64,000 bases of DNA from positions 682,001 to 746,000 of the forward strand of contig NZ_FNKO01000001.1 in NCBI RefSeq assembly GCF_900100925.1, read 5' to 3'. Below are positions 57,717-64,000 of this stretch, one piece after another. Every line of letters starts with the position of its first letter. Within the stretch, counting starts at the first letter, position 1. Below the pieces are notes generated by a model. The model was given only the letters and a program-made list of their open reading frames with translations. It made no database searches and was not told where the DNA came from. This DNA is from Actinopolyspora saharensis. Its GTDB lineage: Bacteria > Actinomycetota > Actinomycetes > Mycobacteriales > Pseudonocardiaceae. The position numbers and the translations under genes were made by a program.

Positions 57717-58895
57717 ATGAGCACCAGCAGTCCCCGTGAGCACGCCACCGCGGCGGCCTCCGCTGCCGTCGACCGCATCAGCCGGGTCGAGCTGTCCCGC
57801 GTCCGCTTGCCGCTGCAGGCACCGATCAGCGACGCCAAGGTCCTCACCGGCAGGCAGAAACCACTGACCGAGGTGGCCTTCCTCGTCGCCGAGATCAGCA
57901 CCGAGGGCGGTCGGTGCGGACTCGGGTTCGCCTACTCCAAACGCGCAGGCGGGGACGGGCTCTACGCCCACGCCCGCGAGATCGCGCCGGAGCTGATCGG
58001 CGAGGACCCCAACGACATCGATCGCCTCTGGCGCAGGCTCGTCTGGGCGGGCGCCTCGGTGGGGCGCAGCGGGCTGGCCACCCAGGCCGTGGCCGCCTTC
58101 GACATCGCGCTGTGGGACCTGAAGGCGCGGCGCGCCGAGCTGCCCCTGGCCAAGCTGCTCGGCGCGCACCGCGATGCGGTGGCCTGCTACAACACCTCGG
58201 GCGGTTTCCTGTCCGCGCCCGTCGAGCAGATCCTGGACAACAGCACCGAGGCGCTGCACCGGGGCATCGGCGGCATCAAGATCAAAGTGGGGCATCCCGA
58301 CACCGCCACGGACATCCGGCGCGTGGAGGCCGTCCGCGAGCACCTCGGCGACTCCGTCCCGCTGATGGTCGATGCCAACCAGCAGTGGGACCGGGCCACC
58401 GCCCGGCGGGTCGGCAGGACGCTGGAGCGCTTCGACCTCACCTGGATCGAGGAGCCCGTCGACGCCTACGACACGGCCGGGCACGCGGCTCTGGCGAGCA
58501 AGCTGGACACCCCGGTGGCCACCGGTGAGATGCTCACCAGCGTCGGGGAGCACCGGGAGCTGCTCCGAAGCGGTGCCTGCGACGTCATCCAGCCGGACGC
58601 CGCCCGCGTCGGTGGGATCACCCCGTTCGCGCGCATCGCGGCGCTGGCCGAGGAGCACCACCTGGCCATGGCGCCGCACTTCGCCATGGAGATCCACCTG
58701 CACCTGGCGGCGGCCTACCCCGGCACCACGTGGGTCGAGCACTTCGACTGGCTCGAACCGCTCTTCGTCGAACGCCTGGAGTGCCGGGCGGGCCGGATGC
58801 TCGTGCCCGAGCGGCCCGGCCTCGGGCTGTCGCTCAGCGAGCAGTGCCGGGCCTGGACCCTCGAGCGGGACACGATCGATCGCGCCGCGACCTGA
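57717..58895 (+). CDS. L-talarate/galactarate-dehydratase-like enzyme (mandelate racemase subgroup)
   Basis: A 392-aa enolase-superfamily enzyme. Lys188-Ile-Lys190 (GGIKIKVG), metal ligands Asp219 (MVDANQQWD), Glu245 (WIEEPVDAYD) and Glu271 (TGEMLTS), and the Asp294-His321 dyad (IQPDAARVGGIT; APHFAMEIHLHLAAAYP) match talarate/galactarate dehydratases. The N-terminal ~20 residues are an Ala-rich extension. AGAAGGAAG precedes ATG 57717; the gap to the upstream dehydratase is 128 nt. Together with it, the cell could dehydrate several epimeric aldaric acids. The later enzymes of the pathway are not in the window. Confidence 0.88.
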   Translation: MSTSSPREHATAAASAAVDRISRVELSRVRLPLQAPISDAKVLTGRQKPLTEVAFLVAEISTEGGRCGLGFAYSKRAGGDGLYAHAREIAPELIGEDPNDIDRLWRRLVWAGASVGRSGLATQAVAAFDIALWDLKARRAELPLAKLLGAHRDAVACYNTSGGFLSAPVEQILDNSTEALHRGIGGIKIKVGHPDTATDIRRVEAVREHLGDSVPLMVDANQQWDRATARRVGRTLERFDLTWIEEPVDAYDTAGHAALASKLDTPVATGEMLTSVGEHRELLRSGACDVIQPDAARVGGITPFARIAALAEEHHLAMAPHFAMEIHLHLAAAYPGTTWVEHFDWLEPLFVERLECRAGRMLVPERPGLGLSLSEQCRAWTLERDTIDRAAT

Positions 58896-58907
58896 CCGGG
58901 CTTCGCG

Positions 58908-58924
58908 CGGGGGTCGGTCCCCCG
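58908..58924. terminator. GC hairpin between convergent genes
   Basis: CGGGGG-TCGGT-CCCCCG, perfect 6-bp arms, in the 49-nt gap between the convergent dehydratase and CNNM genes. Confidence 0.45.
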
Positions 58925-58944
58925 ACCGCCGGACCCGCCCGGAG

Positions 58945-59967
58945 TCACGCCCGGCCGGGGCCGGGTTCCGTCCGCGGCGGGAAGAGCCCCTGCAGCACGT
59001 CCGAGATGGTGACCACGCCGAGCGTGCGCTCGGACGTGCGGACGAGGGCCAGCTGGGTGCTGGTCCGGCGCATCCGGGACAGGGCGTCGAGGACGGTGGT
59101 GTCCGGGTCCAGTTCGGAGCAGTCCCGCACGAGTCCGTGGAGGGGCTGGTCGGGGGTGCTGGTGAGGGTGTCGCGGACGTGCACCAGACCGCTCGGTGCC
59201 GCGGGGCTGCCCACGAGGATCCGCAGATGTCCGGACCGGCGGCTGGCGGCCTGCACGTCGGCTGCGGTGGCCGTGCTCGGTACGGAGGCGACCGGTTCCT
59301 CGCCGGTGAGGTCCCCGACCCGCAGCCGGGTCAGTTCGAGGGCGCCGGCGAGCTGGTCGGAGGACCAGGAGTCGAGGTCGCCGCTCTCGGCGGAGTGCCG
59401 CACGAGCTGGCGCAGCTCGTCGGGGTTCTGCTCGATGGCGACTTCGTCGACCGGCTGCACCCCGACCGCTTCGACGAGCTTGTTCGCGGCGGTGTTGAGC
59501 AGCGTCAGCACGGGGCGGAACAGCCACATGAAGCCGCGCATGGGGAAGGCGAGCAGCACGGCCGAGCGCTCGGGGTGGGCGATCGCCCACGACTTGGGCG
59601 CCATCTCGCCCACCACCAGGTGCAGGAAGGTCGCCAGCAGCAGCGCGAGGACGAACGCCGTCGCGCTGCTGAGCCAGTGCGGCAGGCCGAGCGCGGTGAG
59701 CACGGGGGCCAGTGCGTGCTCGACGGCCGGTTCGGTGATCGCGCCCAGGGCCAGGGTGCAGGCGGTGATGCCGAGCTGGCAGCCTGCGAGCAGGACCGAG
59801 ACCTCCGAGGAGCTGCGCAGGGCCGCTCGGGCCGCGCGGCTCGTGGTCGCCTGTTCCTCCAGGCGGGTCCGGCGCGCGCCGATGGTGGCGAACTCGATCG
59901 CGACGAAGACCGCGCTGGCCGCGATGATCGCGATGGTGGCCAGGGTGGCCGTCCAGGGGTCGTGCAT
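58945..59967 (-). CDS. CNNM/CorC (HlyC-type) membrane protein
   Basis: A 340-aa protein: an N-terminal CNNM transmembrane domain (~1-170; ATIAIIAASAVFVAIEFATIGARRTRL, then GEMAPKSWAIAHPER) followed by a CBS pair (~215-330, ending TLGVVTISDVLQGLF). The C-terminal CorC_HlyC domain found in longer family members is absent. Members are linked to magnesium/cobalt efflux or sensing. ATG 59967 overlaps the stop of the larger paralogue upstream by one base. Confidence 0.9.
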   Translation of the reverse strand: MHDPWTATLATIAIIAASAVFVAIEFATIGARRTRLEEQATTSRAARAALRSSSEVSVLLAGCQLGITACTLALGAITEPAVEHALAPVLTALGLPHWLSSATAFVLALLLATFLHLVVGEMAPKSWAIAHPERSAVLLAFPMRGFMWLFRPVLTLLNTAANKLVEAVGVQPVDEVAIEQNPDELRQLVRHSAESGDLDSWSSDQLAGALELTRLRVGDLTGEEPVASVPSTATAADVQAASRRSGHLRILVGSPAAPSGLVHVRDTLTSTPDQPLHGLVRDCSELDPDTTVLDALSRMRRTSTQLALVRTSERTLGVVTISDVLQGLFPPRTEPGPGRA

Positions 59968-61397
59968 CAGGACTCCTCGTGGCCGGGGTCGGTCGGCTGC
60001 TCGCCCGCCGTTGTCGGGCTCTCGTTCGGGGGACCGTCGAGCAGCTCCAGCGTCAGGAGCGCGGGCACGTGCTGCTCGATCTCGGTGACGGTGGCGCGCA
60101 GCACCCGGTTCGGTGGGTGCTCCTGGTGGGCGAGTTCGACCGGATCGCCCGGAAGGTCGATGTCGATCACCGCGTTCTCGGCGGGCAGCGTTCCGTGGTT
60201 GGCGATGACGAGGCCGGAGACGGTTTCGTAGTCCCCGCGGGGCAGCACGTGGGCGAGCTCGCGCTCGACCTCGTCGAGCGGGGCGTCGCCTCGGACCCAC
60301 CACCGCTGTCCGTCGGCGTCCGCGGCGAGCAGGTGGGGCTGCTCGTCGACGTCGTGCTCGTCGGTGAGTTCGCCGACCAGTTCCTCGGCCAGGTCCTCGG
60401 CCGTGACGATGCCGGCGAAGCCGCCGTACTCGTCGACGGCGCAGGCCAGCTTGCCCCGGGACTCCGCCATCGCGGTGACCGCCTCGGGCAGGGGCATCAG
60501 CGTGGGGATGACGGTGGCGGGCCGGGCGATTTCGGTGACCGGGCGCTCGTCGGTCGCCGTGCCCTCGGCGATCGCGTCCAGCACGTCGACCAGGTGCACC
60601 ACACCTGCGATCTCCCCGTCCTCGTTGAGCACCGGGTATCGCGAGTGTCCGCGGCTCATGGTCGCGCGCGCCTCGGCGAGGGTGGCGTGCTCGTCGAGGA
60701 CGTCCACGCGGGACCGGGGCACGAGGGCGTGCTCGACGTCGCGGTCGGGAAAGTCCAGCACCCGGTCCAGCAGCAGGGAGAGCTCGGCGGGAAGTTCTCC
60801 GGCCTGGCGGGAGGCGGCCACGATCCGCTGCAGGTCCCGCGGACTGGCCGCGTGCTCGACGTCGTGCACCGGCTCGATCCGCAGCAGTCGCAGCAGCCCG
60901 GCCGAGGCCCGGTCGAAGAACCAGATCAACCAGCCGGCCAGGCGCAGGTACAGCATCGTCGAGGCCGACAACCACCGCGCGAGCTGGTAGGGCCGGGCGA
61001 TGGCGAGGTTCTTGGGGAACAGCTCGCCGAAGAGCATCTGCACGAAGGTGGACACCACCAGCACTCCGACGGTGCCGATCGCCACGCCTGCCGTCGTGGA
61101 CACCCCCGTGGTTCCGAGAAGCGTTCCCACGGCGTTGCCGACCAGGGGTTCGGCCACGTAGCCGACCAGCAACCCGGTCACGGTGATGCCCAGCTGGGCG
61201 CCGGAGAGCATGAACGAGGTCCGCCGGGTGACCCGCAGCATCCGCTCGGCGACCCGGTCGCCCCGTTCGGCCTGGGACTCCAGCCGGGATCGGTCGACGG
61301 TGATGAAGGCGAATTCCTGGGCGACGAAGTACCCGTTGGCCGCGATGATCGCGGCGATCAGCAGCAGACCACCGAGCAGGGACAGAGCCAGTACCAC
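59967..61397 (-). CDS. CNNM/CBS/CorC_HlyC-domain membrane protein
   Basis: A 476-aa paralogue of the downstream gene with all three domains: CNNM (~1-185; AIIAANGYFVAQEFAFITVDRSRL, GELFPKNLAIARPY), two CBS motifs (~205-335; DEYGGFAGIVTAEDLAEELVGE) and a C-terminal CorC_HlyC transporter-associated domain (~345-430; ALPRGDYETVSGLVIANHG-like). GTG 61397 begins right at the first helix; no clear Shine-Dalgarno is seen, so leaderless initiation is possible. The pair is translationally coupled and may form a heteromeric transporter (inference). Confidence 0.9.
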   Translation of the reverse strand: MVLALSLLGGLLLIAAIIAANGYFVAQEFAFITVDRSRLESQAERGDRVAERMLRVTRRTSFMLSGAQLGITVTGLLVGYVAEPLVGNAVGTLLGTTGVSTTAGVAIGTVGVLVVSTFVQMLFGELFPKNLAIARPYQLARWLSASTMLYLRLAGWLIWFFDRASAGLLRLLRIEPVHDVEHAASPRDLQRIVAASRQAGELPAELSLLLDRVLDFPDRDVEHALVPRSRVDVLDEHATLAEARATMSRGHSRYPVLNEDGEIAGVVHLVDVLDAIAEGTATDERPVTEIARPATVIPTLMPLPEAVTAMAESRGKLACAVDEYGGFAGIVTAEDLAEELVGELTDEHDVDEQPHLLAADADGQRWWVRGDAPLDEVERELAHVLPRGDYETVSGLVIANHGTLPAENAVIDIDLPGDPVELAHQEHPPNRVLRATVTEIEQHVPALLTLELLDGPPNESPTTAGEQPTDPGHEES

Positions 61398-61496
61398 GTG
61401 ACCATTGTGCCGAATGCCCGAATCAGCGAGTGGTGGGTGCGCGCGGCCCCGTCCGTGCGCGGGGCGACCGGACACCGACCGTGGTGTCCAGGTGAC

Positions 61497-62195
61497 TCAG
61501 CGTTGCGGCGGGTTCTGCGTGAGGTCGCTGCTCGGTGTCGCGGAGTGCTCGGTGTCGTGGTCGCGTTCGCGCTTCGGCCCGGTGGTCCTGCGGCGGTAGC
61601 GACGCCAGAGCACCGCGCCCACGCCGACGAGGGCGACCGCGGCGAACAGGATCCAGCTCACCCGTCCGAGCACGTCCTCGAGGTAGGTGGCCGAGGTTCC
61701 CGCTGCCGTGCCGAGGCCGATGTGCAGCAGCGCCCAGCCGCTCGATCCGAGCAGCGAGGCGGGCAGGAAGCGGCGGAACACCATCCCGCTCGTTCCGGCC
61801 GCCACCGGGGTCAGGGTGCGCACCACGGGCAGGAATCGGGCGGTGAACACCGCCCCGCTGCCGTGGCGGCGCAGCATCGTCGCGGCGCGGTCCCAGTGCT
61901 CGCGCCCCAGTCTGGTGACGATGCGCGTTTCCCGCATGCGGGTGCCGAAGCGCCGCCCCAGCCAGTAGCCGAAGCAGTCACCAGCGCAGGCGCACCCGGC
62001 GACGATGGCGACCATGCCCAGGAACTGGTCGGTCTCGGTCACGCTCGCGCCTGCGATGAGCAGAGCGGTTTCCCCGGGGACGAGAAACCCCAGCCCGAGG
62101 GTGCACTCGCTCAGGGCCAGCACCCCGGCCAGCACCATCACCAGTGGCCACGGAAGCTCCGCCAGGATGGTGAGCCCCTCGCTGATGTTCGGCAT
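61497..62195 (-). CDS. DedA/VTT-domain membrane protein
   Basis: A 232-aa DedA-family protein. The characteristic FLVPGETALLIAG, GDCFGYWLGRRFGTRM and ARFLPVVRTLTPVAAGTSGM blocks are present, with about five membrane segments and a charged C-terminal tail. The family is implicated in lipid flipping and envelope homeostasis. GAGGAG precedes ATG 62195; the run-in to 62309 is non-coding in appearance. Confidence 0.92.
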   Translation of the reverse strand: MPNISEGLTILAELPWPLVMVLAGVLALSECTLGLGFLVPGETALLIAGASVTETDQFLGMVAIVAGCACAGDCFGYWLGRRFGTRMRETRIVTRLGREHWDRAATMLRRHGSGAVFTARFLPVVRTLTPVAAGTSGMVFRRFLPASLLGSSGWALLHIGLGTAAGTSATYLEDVLGRVSWILFAAVALVGVGAVLWRRYRRRTTGPKRERDHDTEHSATPSSDLTQNPPQR

Positions 62196-62402
62196 GCACA
62201 CTCCTCGTAATCGGGGGCGATGCCGACACCGTACCGACGCTGGTGCTCGTGCGCCGCACCGTTCGGGGCGGCTGTGACGGTATTCGCCGGGGTGTTGCGT
62301 GGTGGGCACGCGCTTCCGGGGAGCGGGACGTTCGGGTAGCCGGTGGGCCCGGACACCCGCGGCCGTGGACTCGCTGCGACCGCGGTTGTCTCACAATTCG
62401 TC

Positions 62403-63134
62403 TCAGATTGTGTTGCGTCCGGTTCTGAGATGGCGGTAGAGCGTGGCCCGGGAGACGCCCAGCCGGGAGGCGATCTCCTCGGCGGAGTGCTGTCCGGAGG
62501 CGTGGAGCTCGCGGGCGAGTTCGGCGTCGGCGGCGGAGAGCCTCCGGGGGCGCCCGGCGCGAGCGCGGTGGGTGTGCGCCGGTTCCGAGGCCGGCGGGTG
62601 GCCGAGCAGGCGCCACACGCCGGTGAGGAGGTGCTCGCGCAGCGCCTCGTCCGACAGGTCCGGCAGCAGCGCGATCGGGTCGGTGAGGGCGGAGAGCGCT
62701 TGGGCGAGCACGACCCGCTCGGCGGGGCCCGCGTTCGTGCCCGCCGCGGTGTCGATGGCGCGGTCCATCACCGTCAGCACGCGGGTGAACGCCTCCGAGG
62801 GGACGGAGGCCAGCTCGCGCAGCAGTGCGAGCAGGGTTCCGCGGTAGCGCAGGAAGATCTCCACCCAGCCGGTCATCAGTCTCGTGCGCACCGTGCCGAG
62901 GTCCTCCTGCCGGGCCGCCTCGGCGAGCACCTGCTCGAGTTCGGTGGTCATCGGGTCGAGCAGGTGGGTGAGGATCTCGGCTTTCGAGGTGAAGTGGTGG
63001 TACAGCGCGGGTTTGGTGATGCCGATCCGGTCGGCGATCTCCTGCAGGGTCGTGGGGTGGTAGCCGCGTTCGACGAACAGCTGCTCCGCCGTGGCCAGGA
63101 TGCGCGTGCGCGTGTCCGCCTGTCGCTCCACCAT
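62403..63134 (-). CDS. TetR-family regulator with additional C-terminal Hin/resolvase-type HTH
   Basis: A 243-aa protein. Residues ~8-55 form a TetR helix-turn-helix (RILATAEQLFVERGYHPTTLQEIADRIGITKPALYHHF). After the helical ligand domain, residues ~194-238 add GRPRRLSAADAELARELHASG, then SAEEIASRLGVSRATLYRHL, a second helix-turn-helix of the type that ends Hin-like recombinases. Two DNA-binding domains in one TetR protein are uncommon. ATG 63134 is the first start, with GGAGGT 11 nt away. It is divergent from the P450, and a perfect palindrome lies between them. Confidence 0.85.
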   Translation of the reverse strand: MVERQADTRTRILATAEQLFVERGYHPTTLQEIADRIGITKPALYHHFTSKAEILTHLLDPMTTELEQVLAEAARQEDLGTVRTRLMTGWVEIFLRYRGTLLALLRELASVPSEAFTRVLTVMDRAIDTAAGTNAGPAERVVLAQALSALTDPIALLPDLSDEALREHLLTGVWRLLGHPPASEPAHTHRARAGRPRRLSAADAELARELHASGQHSAEEIASRLGVSRATLYRHLRTGRNTI

Positions 63135-63174
63135 GCCGGCACTTTACCTCCGGTCGGCACGAGGCGTACCGTCG

Positions 63175-63189
63175 CTTACCAAAGGTAAG
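63175..63189. promoter_or_regulatory. TetR operator between regulator and P450
   Basis: CTTACC-AAA-GGTAAG, perfect 6-bp arms, 25 nt before the P450 start and 40 nt from the TetR start. A further TTTACC half-site lies near 63143. Confidence 0.6.
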
Positions 63190-63214
63190 TGACTTCCGCG
63201 AGGAGATGAGCGGC

Positions 63215-64000
63215 ATGGTGGCCAGTCCCGCAGCAGACGACGGCCCGGTGGTGTCCGAGTCCGGGGCCTGCGCTCCGGAGGTGCGGCACCCGATCACGCT
63301 CGGCAGCCCGGAGTTCGTGGCCGCTCCGCAGGCGCACTGCACCTGGTTGCGGACCCACGCTCCGGTGTATCGGGGCCGGATCGACTCAGCCCTGGTCGAT
63401 CAGGACGTGTGGATCGTGTCCCGCTACGCCGACTGCAAGAGCCTGCTCACCGACGACCGGTTTCCGCGCTCCCCGGCGGGAGGTCCGGCCATCGCCGAGG
63501 GGATGCCCGACCACCTGCGGCTGCTGAGCGAGTCGATGATCTACAAGGACTCCCACGAGCACCGGCGGCTGCGCAGGCTGGTGGCCAAGCCGTTCACCCC
63601 GCGCGCCATCGAGCGGCTGGGGCGGCGGGTGAGCGAGCTGGCCCACGGGCTGCTCGACGAGCTCGAGTCCCGGGAGGTGGTCGATCTGCGCAGCGAGTTC
63701 GCCCTGCCCGTTCCGATGACCGTGATCAGCGAGATGGTCGGTGTGGACGAGGCCGACCGCGAGCGGTTCCATCGCGGGATTCAGGGGTTGCTCAGCGGCA
63801 TGGGCGAGTCCGAGCGGGAGGTCGACCACGACGAGGGGGCCGCGCTGGCGGAGTTCGTGCGCGAGCTGATCGAGCGGCGCAGGAGAGCCCCCGGTGATGA
63901 TCTGCTCACCGGGTTGATCCAGGCCGAGGAGCAGGGCGAGCGACTCGCCGACGACGAGCTGGCGGCGATGGTGTTCACCCTGGTCACCGCGGGCTACGAG
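63215..64000 (+). CDS. Cytochrome P450 (3' truncated by window edge)
   Basis: The first 262 residues of an actinobacterial class I P450. Visible landmarks are VWIVSRYADCKSLLTDDRF (B-helix region), HEHRRLRRLVAKPFTPRAIE (C-helix WR/HRRLR block) and the I-helix beginning VFTLVTAGYE, where the window ends just before the conserved acid/Thr. The heme-binding Cys lies beyond the edge. ATG 63215 is preferred over ATG 63206, because AGGAG (63201-63205) is 9 nt from the former and abuts the latter. Divergent from the TetR-type gene, which probably controls it. Substrate unknown. Confidence 0.92.
   Translation, partial: MVASPAADDGPVVSESGACAPEVRHPITLGSPEFVAAPQAHCTWLRTHAPVYRGRIDSALVDQDVWIVSRYADCKSLLTDDRFPRSPAGGPAIAEGMPDHLRLLSESMIYKDSHEHRRLRRLVAKPFTPRAIERLGRRVSELAHGLLDELESREVVDLRSEFALPVPMTVISEMVGVDEADRERFHRGIQGLLSGMGESEREVDHDEGAALAEFVRELIERRRRAPGDDLLTGLIQAEEQGERLADDELAAMVFTLVTAGYE

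Noticed and set aside
62392..62412. Inverted repeat CACAAT...ATTGTG at the end of the TetR gene
   Set aside because: Short arms over a 9-nt loop overlapping the stop codon and no T-run; too weak to call a terminator or operator.

Overview
The window is high-GC actinomycete DNA. Short Shine-Dalgarno-led genes, GTG/TTG starts, LAL-type LuxR regulators, an actinobacterial type VII secretion (T7SS/ESX) locus and a family 2B encapsulin all fit Pseudonocardiales (Saccharopolyspora/Actinopolyspora-like). The genus cannot be fixed from the sequence alone.

Left edge (1-2052, + strand): the 3' part of a cyclic-nucleotide-binding-domain encapsulin shell gene (family 2B), followed 13 nt later by a polyprenyl diphosphate synthase. 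This is the pairing expected for a terpenoid-precursor nanocompartment. A strong hairpin (2090-2136) separates it from the convergent secretion locus.

Centre (2172-45914, mostly - strand): a large T7SS locus. Core parts are EccB, EccD, EccC (divergent, + strand) and the mycosin MycP. No EccE is recognisable. A parallel beta-helix protein fused to a CbxX/EccA-type AAA+ ATPase stands where EccA would be expected. Small helical WXG100-like proteins (109, 96, 125 and 154 aa) accompany two long low-complexity helical proteins (542 and 993 aa) and a YbaB/EbfC-like protein. There are two likely effectors. One is a single 5677-codon reading frame with a CpnT-like N-terminus, a protein-glutaminase-type Cys-His-Asp domain, a HExxHxxGxxD metalloprotease domain, and about twelve diverged copies of a ~220-335 aa module interrupted by a long coiled coil. 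The other is an 876-aa protein with an ADP-ribosyltransferase-like C-terminus. Two paralogous, divergent LAL regulators sit between the giant gene and the AAA gene. A near-palindromic 13-mer (AGGGAGATCCCTC or close variants) lies 110-150 bp upstream of both regulators, of the effector-type gene, of eccD and of the WXG100 operon, and looks like a candidate regulon operator.

Right part (47150-64000): metabolic cassettes. (i) A MatC-like dicarboxylate permease, a FadR-type GntR repressor, a CaiB/BaiF CoA-transferase and a crotonase-fold protein. (ii) A decayed TnpB relic. (iii) A serine beta-lactamase-like hydrolase with an overlapping TetR gene behind a nested palindromic operator. (iv) A sugar-diacid operon: an MFS anion:proton symporter, a glucarate-dehydratase-like enzyme and a talarate/galactarate-dehydratase-like enzyme. 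(v) Two CNNM/CorC (HlyC-type) membrane proteins and a DedA-family protein. (vi) A TetR regulator with an extra C-terminal HTH, divergent from a cytochrome P450 that runs off the right edge.

No tRNA, rRNA or CRISPR array was seen. Two longer stretches (45915-47149 and 54027-54812) contain no gene that I can support.
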